A stretch of DNA of 64,000 nt from Echinarachnius parma (lineage: Eukaryota; Echinodermata; Echinoidea; Clypeasteroida; Echinarachniidae), in the NCBI GenBank assembly GCA_037951105.1, contig JBAMJV010009346.1, positions 1 to 64,000 on the forward strand. The letters run 5' to 3'. Below, one piece after another: positions 33,645 to 43,565 of the stretch. Position numbers and translations under genes: made by a program. The notes beneath the pieces are model-generated. The model was not told where the DNA came from. It was given only the letters and a program-made list of their open reading frames with translations, and did not search any database. How positions within the stretch are numbered: position 1 is the stretch's first letter; each line of letters opens with the position of its first letter.

Positions 33645-33705
33645 CGTCTGATTGGCTGTACCAACTGGGCTGGGGGGAATGAGCTCTTGGTCTGATTGGT
33701 TGCTT
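33645..33705 (-). promoter_or_regulatory. Paired CCAAT boxes
   Basis: Plus strand shows TCTGATTGGCT (33647-33657) and TCTGATTGGTT (33690-33700), which read AGCCAATCAGA and AACCAATCAGA on the minus strand. Both match the known NF-Y consensus, including flanking bases. Spacing is about four helical turns. Confidence 0.45.
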
Positions 33706-33894
33706 GTGCTCTTGATAGTGGAATGCTACATTGTACAAAGAGGGTGCAAAGCATAATGGGATAGGAGGGAGTCATGAGAGGGTATATTTGTGGTTTCAAT
33801 ACATTATTTGCACTGAATACTGAGCTGTATATTGATTATGGATGGCAAGGGGGGGGGGGGTTATTATACCATTGCCACTGGAGTTAGAACTAAT

Positions 33895-34500
33895 AGTTGA
33901 ATCAAGTCATGTATGGGGTGATTTATTGCACTATGTGCAGCGATAGAAATGGAATATAAAGCATCAAATTGATAATGTGCAAATTATATGTCACAGGGAG
34001 TTATTATTTTGGAATGGAACTCAATTCAGAATAATTCAACCGCAAATTTATGTATTTCCTGCTCATAGTTGATTTATAGAGTCGAGGTCCTTTCCCTTTC
34101 TCCTTTTGGGCTTCTCAATACAGAATTGCAGATTCGTACAATTTTGCAATGTACAATGTCATAACACAAATAGCTATTATAGGGACAATCATCACAGAAA
34201 TTATAATTATTTAAATGACACTATGTACATTATATTGTAAATGCTACTATTTCCATCACATTGCAGAAAAATATAAGTTACTTTATCAAACACTAATAAT
34301 ACTATTCATTCAAAAATTAATAATAATAAATAAATCTACTTGAATGTAGGGTGATTTATTGCTGGAAGGGAAGGGAAATTGGATTTAATTGAAGCATCAA
34401 TGAAAATGTGCACATTATATGTCACTGGGGATATTTGAGCATAATTGAGAATTAATAAAGCACAGATTTATACGTTTTGGGGCGAGTTCATTTCACTTTT
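33895..34500. repeat. Diverged direct duplication, about 435 bp apart
   Basis: GGGGTGATTTATTGCA.., AAGCATCAAATTGATAATGTGC, AAATTATATGTCACAGGGAG, and AATTCA.CCGCAAATTTAT (33916-34055) recur as GGGTGATTTATTGCTGG, AAGCATCAATGAAAATGTGC, ACATTATATGTCACTGGGG and AAAGCACAGATTTAT (34349-34475). Confidence 0.65.
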
Positions 34501-34557
34501 CCTAACCTTATTTTGAACTTTTGTTTTGATATGTTTTTATAATGATTGTGGCATAGA

Positions 34558-34725
34558 AGAAGATGGCAATGATGATGAAGTTGAAGATGAAGATGAAGAT
34601 GAAGATGAAGATGAAGATGAAGATGTATATGACTATGAAGATGAAGATGAAGATGATGATATTGATGTTGATGATGATGGTGACAACGTTGATGATGACG
34701 ACAGTAGCGATGACATACTGCTTGT
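34558..34725 (+). repeat. GAAGAT/GAT microsatellite
   Basis: (GATGAA)n at about 34571-34625, then mixed GAT triplets to about 34720. The acidic 81-codon open frame (Glu-Asp runs) is read-through of the repeat. A short (GTA)n follows near 34770. Confidence 0.9.
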
Positions 34726-35029
34726 CATAATAATATTAATGGAAATAATACAACACCAGTATAGTTGCTAGTAGTAGTAGTAGTAGAATTATGACTATTT
34801 CAACTCCTAGTACTTATCTATTGAATGGAATATTATTTCCACTCCAAATAATATTTCTTACATTATATATTACAGAGTAGTCAATTTGCGTCATCTTGCA
34901 AGAATTTTCTACTTGCAAAATTTTGAAAATTAGCCTCTGTAAAAATAGAGCAAATACAATAAGCCATTTCTTCTGTGCTGTCACCAGTCTCTTGTATACA
35001 TGCGACTGACTTTACATCATACTGTTGAC

Positions 35030-35370
35030 TCAGTTTTGCACTGCTATATCACCAGCCCCCATCTGTAATGCAATCGGTATTGATCGCTCCATCCAAACTA
35101 ATTAACAGAATGGATTATAATGACAATGACTCCTCAAAGAGCAATAAACCCTCTAAGAGAGATATAACCCGGCCCTAATGCATGTTTGAACACCAGTGTA
35201 CCACTGCCATTAACGGAACATTAAGGATTACCAAACCAGGGACGGTATTGACTTTACTAATTAATTCATGATCAATTAGCATTTAGTGGATGATATGGAA
35301 AATAATCCCCCTCCAATGAGTATTTGTATAATGATACGGAAAGTAATTAGCTTTCTGCTTTTGTATAATG
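35030..35370. promoter_or_regulatory. Candidate conserved non-coding element with homeodomain-type sites
   Basis: Non-repetitive block with several TAAT-core motifs: CTAATTAACAG, TGGATTATAATG, CTAATTAATTCATGATCAATTAGC, ATAATCCCCC and AAGTAATTAGC, mixed with GC-balanced segments such as CCAGCCCCCATCTGTAATGC and AACCCGGCCCTAATGC. No open frame. The density of homeodomain-like sites in non-repeat DNA suggests an enhancer, by inference only. Confidence 0.3.
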
Positions 35371-35526
35371 ATGTGATCATTAAAAAAAAAAAATTCATTT
35401 CAAATTTGTCTCCACAATACTGCTCTAGCAGATAACATTTTGGAGATCACAAGCTGTTATTATCATGACAAATAATAGTTTTTATTAAATTCTCTTTTAT
35501 ATTTTGTTAAATACAGCAATAACAAG

Positions 35527-35657
35527 TACAGTCAAACCTGCCTTTAGTGGCCACCACAATGGATCCCCTGCAGAGGAAAACAATGTCAGCAAACCTGTCT
35601 ATAGAGGTCATGAGTTTATAGTTAGCCACGTTTTACTACAAACAGGTGTGACTGTGT
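35527..35657 (+). mobile_element. TACAGTCAAACC-family copy, short
   Basis: TACAGTCAAACCTGCCTTTA, GTGGCCACCACAATGGATCC, CTGTCTATAGAGGTCATGAG and ACAGGTGTGACTGTG. Inverted ends still visible. Confidence 0.75.
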
Positions 35658-35862
35658 TATTTCATCAATCTTATGCTACCATCTTAAAGGGACAATCCCT
35701 CTTTTACAAAACGTCTGAACAGTTTCCAGTTGACGGATGGGGATGAATGAAACACACACAAAAAAAATCAGATCTAACAGCCCTATAATTTGGATTTTAC
35801 GAATGAAAAACGAATGTGTCCCTCCATCAGACTATATATCGGTCAATAAAAGAGTTTAACTG

Positions 35863-36028
35863 ATTTTATACAACTAACGAATGGGCTTCTTGTGATAGTC
35901 AAATCTATTACCGAGGTGGGCTCAAAATGATTATTACCCGAAGCGTAGCTGAGGGTAATAGTCATTTTGAGCCCACCGAGGTAATAGATTGCTTATCACA
36001 ATCAAGCACATTCGTTAGTTGTTTTATA
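35863..36028. mobile_element. 166-bp hairpin element nested in the TTAAAGGG MITE
   Basis: Left arm TTTTATACAACTAACGAATG continues through TCTATTACCGAGGTGGGCTC and AAAATGA..ATTACCC. The right arm is the inverse, ending CATTCGTTAGTTGTTTTATA. The loop is about 12 bp (GAAGCGTAGCTG). Absent from the two related MITE copies. Confidence 0.75.
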
Positions 36029-36566
36029 TCACTCATCAATATCAGTGATTGTGTTCAGCTTATAGCAAAATAAGTGAAAATCTCTTGAATATTTCATTAA
36101 ATCGCTTGTAAATTTTGATATAAAAATCAATCGACATTAATGAAGCCAGTATGAGCCTCCAGAACCACGGCGCATCTAATACGCTTAAAGTCATTGTTAT
36201 TTTGCGCATACAATCTCAAAGACGCAAAACTGAGTGCGCACCAACGCGCTGGCAGTTGCGCACATACGCGATGAATGCGTGCTAGCGCTCCCACGGATGT
36301 GCTTATTGGCTGTCTTGGCGTTCTTCTTCATAGGTGAATAGTTTTTACCAACAAGGGCAATCCCGTGACTAGAACGTGTGCGCCATAGAGTACTGCACAA
36401 ATTTGATCGCGTGTGCATTTTGCTTAAACACATGATCTATGGAACGAGCGCGTAACAAACTTTTAGAGTTAATTTTTTTACTAACGCCCCGGTCACGTTA
36501 TTTTGCGAGTTGTCCAAAACTATCGTTTGTCAAATTCAATGGTAAAACGATCTCATGAGGGATATA
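36029..36566. other. CpG-richer segment, part of the insertion in the MITE
   Basis: Contains CGCGCTGGCAGTTGCGCAC, GCGTGCTAGCGCTC and GATCGCGTGTGC. Lies between the hairpin and the point where homology to other MITE copies resumes (ATAAAGCATAATATTAC). Origin unknown; no open frame of note. Confidence 0.5.
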
Positions 36567-37164
36567 AAGCATAATATTACAATCATATTGTACTTATTCT
36601 TGTAAAGGTAATGTGAAGATGACATTTTGTAAAGGTATGTCAGGGAAAAAAATCTCAAAAATGATACTTACATGTAGTCAGTTTAAGCGAGGTTTGGTTA
36701 TTTTGCCTAGTATGCGGTCATGCTATTCTTATTTGTGTGCGGGTCACGTAGCTAGCACGGGTCATATAGGGGTCACGCATAGCGTTGTGGTACTTCGTGG
36801 AATCCATGCACGAACTTCCTCACTGGGTGAATATACGTATAATGCACAATTAAATGTTGGACGACGGTTTATTAGTTTTAGGTCTATAACTCCACGAAAA
36901 AGAGATTTCAAGCCCTAATTTTTTTCAGGCATGCTATTAAATGACATTTTCTTTCATATAAGACAATAACCTCGCAACATTTGAAATTTGGCTTGCAAAA
37001 GAGGGAATGTCCCTTTAATAGTGATTAACCTCTATTTCATTCAAATTTAAATATTTCTGATTATCCAGAATCCCATCTCCATAAAATATATCCCTTCACA
37101 ATGCAACAGCATTATTTGGCACTTAAGTACAGTAATGAAAATTCACAGGTCTTGAATTAGTTCA

Positions 37165-37715
37165 TGCAATGGCAGAATTGGGTTAACATGAATTTCACAG
37201 AATTAAAGACAAAAGCAAACCTACAACAAAACTATATTTCTTGTTCGGTCAAACTCATTCCATTGCATACCAAAACATGATTCAGTATGTATTTTGTGTG
37301 AAAAACAACATCCTGGCAGACTTGTGTTAACATGAATTCAAAAGAATAGATGGTGAACATACAACAAACTTTCTATTTTTTTTATTCGCTCATGAGACAG
37401 AACCTAACCCTGTGAATATGAAAACTTAACATGAGGCACATTCAGTCTATATGTGCAATACAAGATCTTGGCGGAATCAGGTTAAAACATAATTCTACAA
37501 TATAAAATGAGAATAGAATGAGAGAATGAGAACTACAAACTTTATACTTCTCATTCACTCATGAGACAGAACTTAACCCTGTTGATATGAAAAACTATTG
37601 TAAGGTACATTTAGTCTACGTGAGATTTAACATCCTGACGGAATGGGGTTAGCATGAATATAACTAAATAGATGGGGAACATGCGACAAACTTTCTATTT
37701 CTGGTTGGCTCATGT
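37165..37715 (+). repeat. Tandem array, unit about 165-175 bp, four copies
   Basis: Each unit has a TGGC/TGAC-GGAAT..GGTTA.CATGAAT block (37170, 37315, 37469, 37636), then AACTACAA or ACATACAACAAAC, a TTTCTATTT or TTATACTTC block, CTCATGAGACAGAAC.TAACCCTGT and CATTCAGTCTA.GTG. Middle units are the most alike. Confidence 0.8.
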
Positions 37716-37979
37716 GTGTGTGGCGGAAGTGAAGCCCATGTCACATTCCACATTTGGGTTCATGCTGCCACCATAATAATTTGACAAATGGACAATGACA
37801 CGCCATGCGAGGTCACTCAACCGAAGGTCAGCAAATCTAATATGGCATCATTGACCCTTTCACATCATGATCCCGATTGTGTATTAAATTAAGGACGATA
37901 TGGTTTCAATAATATAACACTATTGTCCATAAATCATAAGCCCAAGAAGCAAATATATTCAGACACTATCTTATGATGG

Positions 37980-38072
37980 TTAATCCATTCAGGATTTGCC
38001 CTGAAATATGTGGGCTGTGATGTATGGAGAAACCCTATATGAAAATGTAATTGAATAAGTCTTTAATTTCAA
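37980..38072 (+). mobile_element. 90-bp TTAA-family copy, right end decayed
   Basis: TTAATCCATTCAGGATTTGC, CTGAAATATGTGGGCTGTGA and TGTATGGAGAAACCCTATAT. Confidence 0.6.
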
Positions 38073-38274
38073 AATTAATTATTAAAAAATGGTTGAGAAA
38101 CTTTCGATGTGAAATGACATCCATGAATGCATCAACATTTAACCTGTAACAGTCTAGAGTTACACCAATCTTTGAGATACTTGCACAACAATTTAGGAAC
38201 AGAATAATTATAGTTATTATTTACTGTAGTATTACAAAAATATAATGTAAAAAATACTTCTTGATATCTGTATT

Positions 38275-38708
38275 TGTGACCTTACACCACAAAACAACCA
38301 ATAAGTCGGGAAAAATGATTTTGCTGCTTTTCATAAAACATTAAAATAGAAGTCATTACCTTTAAAATGATATATCATTCGTCATATTTGGACTAAGCAA
38401 ACTCTCTCAAAATGAACACCAAAATTTGGAATATGGCTAAAGCATTTTTAAAATAAGGGAGAAATGGGCCATTTAAAAGATCAGTTTCCATTAAAGCGCT
38501 GTAATAAGATCACATTTATTGGATGAAAAAATAATATTTTAACATGATTTCCGACGCGCAAAATTGTACAGAAGCTAGATTAAGATATGCTTATTCAGGA
38601 AATACCAAAATCCTAAATCTCAAATTTTGAACAAAATTTGACTATTTTAGCTTATAAAAGAGAAACTACCACAGCGACATAACGGTCGTTTTGTGGTGTA
38701 AGGTCACA
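38275..38708. mobile_element. 434-bp MITE with 21-bp perfect inverted ends
   Basis: TGTGACCTTACACCACAAAA at the left and the exact inverse at the right. The interior is AT-rich and unlike the other families; only one copy is present here. No open frame. Confidence 0.85.
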
Positions 38709-38734
38709 TTTCATCTTTTTGTTTAGTAGACACG

Positions 38735-39000
38735 ATCAAGAACATACAACAATGTGAAAAGGACTCGCACCAAACTACTAACAGTCTGGTAACCCTTCAA
38801 AAACATGGTAAGCGAGGAGCCTCAATGTGAAAGGGATACTAATCATGTGCCAATTACAGCGTAATTGAAATCACGAGCAATGGACAATGTGAAAAGGACT
38901 CGCACCAGATTTCCAACACCACTTCAGAAAGGGTTCAAGTACAGGGCCTTGACATGAACGGGATAGTAATTGTGAGCCAATTACACTGCAATTTCCACTC
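38735..39000. repeat. Tandem duplication of about 140 bp
   Basis: ACAATGTGAAAAGGACTCGCACCA (38748 and 38884), then ACGGGATAGTAATTGTGAGC against AAGGGATACTAATCATGTGC, then CAATTACA.....AATT. Confidence 0.8.
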
Positions 39001-39660
39001 TGCAATTGCTGTAATTGAGAGCTGAACGGTGCATGTCACATCTAATAACCATATATATGGTTTGCATGTATTCTATTTCTGTTAGTCTACATTAAATTAT
39101 ATATATATTTCTGAGGGCTACGCACACACCACTGGTGCCCTTGACTGAGACAGGATGATGGGGATACAAAGGGAGGAATAACAATTTAATTTGAGGCAAT
39201 TTAGTCTTCAAATCAAAACAATTGTTCTTTATTAATTTTTTAAAATGTATAGATTTTGACAGCCTGCCATTTTTTCAGAAAATGCAAATGACTATTCTAT
39301 TATTCTATATTCTCACATAGCCAACACGTAAAAAACATAAACAAATATTTCACACTTATTATTTCTTGATTCTCAACGAGAGCAAATGCATGGAATTATT
39401 AAATAAAACGTATGTGGACCTAATATAATGTTAAAACATGTGTTAAATGGTAATTATTTGCATAAGGACTTAATGAAATATTGAAATGAATAAAATGTAT
39501 ATAAAAGAATAAAAATGACATTAAATTACATCTTTGTAGAGATTAAAGCAATGTGACTTCAGAAGGCGAATAAATGAAAGAAATATGAAAAGACTTTGTG
39601 AAATATTTAAATAAATTACATTTATATTTGACATGTCAATACGTAGCATTATTTTGTAGA
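39001..39660. other. Unassigned AT-rich sequence
   Basis: No gene or array recognised. AATGAATAAAATGTATAT-like phrases recur loosely at 39480-39640. Confidence 0.4.
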
Positions 39661-39664
39661 CATT

Positions 39665-40575
39665 AAAATGTTTCAGAGTGGTCCAGAAAAATACTCAAAG
39701 GTCAGTAGTAAATGCATGTCATACCACGATCAAAAAGTATTCTAGGAGTTAAATGTCTTGTGAATATTGTATAAAATGCATAGCATAGTTTTTGAGAGGT
39801 TATACATTTTAACTTAGGAGGCAGATACATGGCGAGAACATAGGAGGACCTTGTAAAATATTAAAATGAATGACAAGTAGCACATCGGTACATGGCATCA
39901 TATGTAGAGGTTTAAATTCTCATGAACATTTGTACCATTATGTAACATAGTAATACATGGCATCATTTTTTAGAGGTTAAACATCTTGACTGAGGAGGCA
40001 AAGAAAGGGTGCAAAAAGGGCAGCCACCAGGTTCTGGGACCAGTGACATCTAGTACTACCTATGCTCCTAGAGGGTAGATAGGGTTTTGATGTGCCAGGG
40101 GCTTGTCAGGGATGAATGCATGTATATAACACAATCAAACAGACTTAAAGGGGTTAAACACCTAGTGAACATTTTGTATAAAATGCATGGCATCATTTTT
40201 TAGAGGTTAAACATCTTGACTTAGGGGGTAAAGAAAGGGTGCATAAAGGGCAGACAACACCTGATAGTGCCTATGATAAATATAACTTCCAATGGTCTCA
40301 GGGTGTGTCAGTGGTGAGTGCATGATATACCACACTCAAATAGTATTTAATGGGTTAAACAACTTGTGACAATTTGTATAAAAATGCATCTAGCATCATT
40401 TTATAGAGGTTAAATATCTTGACTTAGGGGGTAAAGAAAGGGTGCAAAAAGGGCAGACAACAGGGATCTGGTACCAGTGATATTCAGTCCTACCTATGCT
40501 CCCAGACTGTGGATATAGGGTTACGATGCGCAAATCTTCCGGGCCGTTGTGGAGTGGAAAGATAATAGTGCTCTT
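39665..40575 (+). repeat. Tandem array, unit about 180-230 bp, that includes a 90-bp TTAA element
   Basis: Each unit carries TAGAGGTTAAACATCTTGACTTA.G.GG.AAAGAAAGGGTGCAAAAAGGGCAG, CTGG.ACCAGTGA, CCTA.CTATGCTCC, and a decayed 90-bp core (GTCAGTGGTGAGTGCATG, ATATACCACACTCAAA, TAATGGGTTAAAC). The first line recurs at about 39970, 40202 and 40403. Because the 90-bp element recurs in step, it was present before the array expanded. Confidence 0.8.
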
Positions 40576-40902
40576 GAGAGTCATGCATGTATGAATACAA
40601 ATGATGAGATGGAATGGGACATATTTCTGAGGAGTGGATTATGAATATGAGTAAATACTACAAAAGAAAAATGAATAACTGTTTAAAGCTATTGTAATAT
40701 TGGAGGTTTGATCCAGGGATGAATTGGTGCATGCATCTGAAAGCTCCCCCCTCGACCCATTTCTTACTATCTCTAATTTCTTGGCTTTCTTTCTATTTAC
40801 TCCTTTTCTTACTTTATTTCTTTTGACTAGTTCATTTTCAGCTTAGTTTATTTTATTCAGCAAAATGAAAAACAAGCCATAACAAAATCAATAAGCATTA
40901 TA

Positions 40903-40982
40903 TTAACCCATTGCCTACGGGAGCCTGGTGGGTCCTGTATTAACTCTAAGGGGATTGAAAAATCTAGTAGGGAACAGGTCAA
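40903..40982 (+). mobile_element. 80-bp TTAA-family copy
   Basis: TTAACCCATTGCCTACGGGA, GCCTGGTGGGTCCTGTATTA and GGGGATTGAAAAATCTAGTA, ending GGGAACAGGTCAA. Exactly 80 bp. The right TTAA has mutated to TCAA. Good reference for the family. Confidence 0.85.
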
Positions 40983-41069
40983 AGCCAGGACCTTTGAGAA
41001 GCAGCTCTGGCTGAGGTGTATGGGGAATTTTTGTTTACACCAAAAATCAATTAGTCTTGAACAGGTTAA
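40983..41069 (+). mobile_element. 90-bp TTAA-family copy between two 80-bp copies
   Basis: GCCAGGACCTTTGAGAAG, CTGGCTGAGGTGTATGGGGA, TGTTTACACCAAAAATCAAT and CTTGAACAGGTTAA. It abuts an 80-bp copy on each side with shared terminal tetranucleotides. Confidence 0.75.
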
Positions 41070-41145
41070 TCCACTGACTAGGGGAACTTGGTGGGCCATG
41101 CATTAAGTCAATGGGGATTTTAATATCTAGTAGGGAACTGGTTAA
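41066..41145 (+). mobile_element. 80-bp TTAA-family copy, complete
   Basis: TTAATCCACTGACTAGGGGA, CTTGGTGGGCCATGCATTAA, GGGGATTTTAATATCTAGTA and GGGAACTGGTTAA. Exactly 80 bp with intact TTAA on both sides. Confidence 0.85.
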
Positions 41146-41758
41146 GTTACTTGATCCGCTCAGGAAACTTAAAGAAAAGCCTTTTTCACAACAACATACA
41201 GCAAGACCTTTGTTTTTCTTGCTAGCTCTCTGAACTGAGAGGTTTTGCTTACTGGGGGTTAAATTTAACCCTCTAATATTAATCTGAGGATTTACATCCA
41301 AAGGACTCCATGTCCAACACTCGTGTCATATTCTCTCCTTACATATATAGATAACTAGTTTTCTGAGAAGGGGGAGAGGGTTTAAGGGGATAAAAAGGTT
41401 GTGAACTTGATGAAGTGATATCCTTGGTAAGGTTGAACACATGGCACTTGTGTCTCTGTTAATCAATTCTGTTTACACATCCACGTGACGGCATGCGGCA
41501 GCTTAGCTCCCAAAGCAGTGGCCTAGGGTAAGCAGCAGAAGGGCGGAAGTCTGCACAAACTAAACCTGTATGTAGAGAACTAACACCCTTATGCCTATAA
41601 CATCCCTCAATCTCCAAGGTCACAAGATTACATTGACAGCATCCTTTACCTTCATGATATTTTTTTCAAATTTCAGACTCCAATCATAATGTATATATAC
41701 CAATATCATTGTAAGATTCTTCTGAATGATGTGTGATTGTCAACATTTGAGATACAGG
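41146..41758. other. Unassigned sequence
   Basis: No gene or repeat recognised. 41470-41560 is GC-balanced (CACGTGACGGCATGCGGCAG). Confidence 0.4.
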
Positions 41759-41942
41759 TACAGTCAAACCTGACTTTAGCTACTGCCTATTCAAGGGAAA
41801 CAGCGAAAAGTGGCCACTGTAGACAGATGACCCATATAGACAGGTTCCATAACTGCTTTTCTCTGAAGGGGATCACTTTGAGTGGCCACTGTATGCAGTT
41901 GGCTACTATAGACAGGTGGCCACTAAGACAGGTTTGACTGTA
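41759..41942. mobile_element. 184-bp TACAGTCAAACC-family MITE, complete
   Basis: TACAGTCAAACCTGACTTTA at the left and CAGGTTTGACTGTA at the right, with AGTGGCCACTGTA.ACAG repeats inside in both orientations. TA at both outer ends suggests a TA target. Confidence 0.85.
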
Positions 41943-42110
41943 ATTCATTCCCTACTACATGTAAGTTTAATTCATAGCATGCCAGGTTCCCATTTGTAAG
42001 GGGTTAAACATGCAAATCCCAGCAATGAACTAACTTCTCAGTTCAATTGGTGTTTTCATATCTAACAATGATCAAAGACAGGCAACAAATTATGCATATA
42101 TATATGTGAA

Positions 42111-42272
42111 TACAGTCAAACCTGCCTATATATACTAGTCAACACTAAAATAATACTCTACAGAAATTAAAAAGTATATCATGAAACCTGTCTAAAGAGG
42201 CCACCTGTGTACAGTGGCCATTTTTTTTGTTTCCCTTAGATGGTCACTATAACTATACTGGTTTGACTATAT
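42111..42272 (+). mobile_element. TACAGTCAAACC-family copy
   Basis: TACAGTCAAACCTGCCTATA, ACCTGTCTAAAGAGGCCACC, TGTACAGTGGCCATT and ATACTGGTTTGACTATA. Confidence 0.8.
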
Positions 42273-42447
42273 TTATGTTCACAAACAAGAGTTAATAATT
42301 TGCCCATCTGAAATACTAGCAGTTTTGTTCCTAAAAGGTTTCTAAAATCATCATTAAATGTTTGTATATGTACAACAACTGGAATGCATGTAAGCCTATG
42401 CTAGCACAAATCTTATAACATGCCAAGAATACCAGTATTTATGTATC

Positions 42448-43160
42448 TTAACCCATTAAAGGGACATTCCCTCTTTTGCAAGCCAAATTTCAAAAGTTGC
42501 GAGGTTATTGTCTTATATGAAAGAAAATGTCATTTAATAGCATGCCTGAAAAAATTAGGGCTTGAAATCTCTTTTTCGTGGAGTTATAGACCTAAAACTA
42601 ATAAACCGTCGTCCAACAAACAATTGTGCATTATACGTATATTCACCCAGTGAGGAATTTCGTACAAGGATTCCACGAAGTACCACAACGCTATGCGTGA
42701 CCCCTACGTGACCCGCCCTAGCTACGTGACCCGCGCACACATAAGAATAGCATGACCGCACACGAGGCAAAATAACCAAACCTCGCTTAAAGTGACTACA
42801 TGTAATTACATATTCTTAATTTTTGAGATTTTTTTCCATGACATACATTTACAAATGTCGGCTTCACAATACCTTTACAAGAATAAGTACAATATAGTTG
42901 TAATATTATGCTAAATCAGTTAAACTTTTTTATTGACCGATATATAGTCGGATGGAGGGACGCATTCGTTTTTCATTCATAGAATCCAAATTATAGGGCT
43001 GTTTGATCTGATTTTTTGTGTGTGTGTTTCATTCATCCCCATCTGTCAACTGGAAACTGTTCAGACGTTTTGTAAAAGAGGGACTGTCCCTTTAAAGACT
43101 GATTGGTTTTGGTATACCATGTATTATTTCAGGATCAGTCCTGAAGTCTTGAATGGGTTT
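42448..43160 (-). mobile_element. 90-bp TTAA-family copy split by a nested 640-bp MITE
   Basis: Left fragment TTAACCCA (42448-42455); right fragment from 43092, TTAAAGACTGATTGGTTTTG, then GTATACCATGTATTAT, GGATCAGTCCTGAAG and GAATGGGTTTA. Rejoined, the start equals the intact copy at 29879. Confidence 0.75.
42456..43095 (-). mobile_element. 640-bp TTAAAGGG MITE, complete, nested
   Basis: TTAA (42456-42459), AGGGACATTCCCTCTTTTGC at the left; AAAAGAGGGACTGTCCCT and TTAA (43092-43095) at the right. Nested in a 90-bp element at an internal TTAA. Contains a minus-strand open frame (42555-42779) partly shared with the 35684 copy. Confidence 0.85.
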
Positions 43161-43379
43161 AGTAACATGCAAATTGTTTCTTAATTGCAATGCACCCCAG
43201 AGTCATAAATAAAGCCACCTGTACCTAAAATGTTTTTACAAGCATCATTAAAAACTCTCTGTATGCCCCAGCATACAAGCGTAAGCCAGCATATGCCTGA
43301 TAACATACCAATAATACTGGCACATGTCCAATAACATGCCAATAATCACCACCCTGCCAACCCCTGGAGCAAAAAAAAA

Positions 43380-43565
43380 AAAAAAAATTCACCGAAAAAC
43401 TCACGTCCTCGGGGGAGCCATTGCAGACGACGTATCGAGCGCTCATATTGCGTGTCTCGACTCGCGGATTCACCCCCGAAAATCTTCCTTACTCAGCTGC
43501 GTGTCGGTGGAAACCGAAAACTGGCGAGTTGGGCCGGCGATCACATTTCTGTCCCCTCTCTAGTC
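43380..43565. promoter_or_regulatory. CpG-dense island
   Basis: About 170 bp with many CG dinucleotides (GACGACGTATCGAGCGCTC, TCTCGACTCGCGGATTC, GTTGGGCCGGCGATC) between an A17 run (43371-43387) and a T-rich tandem array. Open frames cross it on both strands but neither has splice sites or familiar residues. CpG retention suggests an unmethylated regulatory element or a recently inserted sequence. Confidence 0.25.

Larger units (their letters stand above)
35684..37018 (+). mobile_element. TTAAAGGG MITE of the 570-640-bp family, enlarged by an insertion of about 700 bp
   Basis: TTAA at 35684 followed by AGGGACAATCCCTCTTTTAC; right end AAAAGAGGGAATGTCCCT then TTAA at 37015-37018. It aligns with 42456-43095 and 60777-61343 (both inverted) except for about 35865-36566, which those copies lack. 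The longest open frame (36613-36918) is shared in part with the 42456 copy, but the 60777 copy has a stop in it, so it is not a conserved protein. Confidence 0.8.

Noticed and set aside
33460..33799. Two overlapping minus-strand frames of 86-92 codons
   Set aside because: They run through the CCAAT boxes and the GA tract of the candidate promoter, with no conserved-looking residues.
36613..36918. 101-codon open frame partly conserved in the 42456 MITE copy
   Set aside because: The third copy (60777) has a stop in the frame. Similarity is at DNA level across the whole MITE, with no sign of protein-level constraint.
37165..37715. CRISPR-like regularly spaced repeats
   Set aside because: Whole units are homologous, including the supposed spacers; it is a decayed satellite array.
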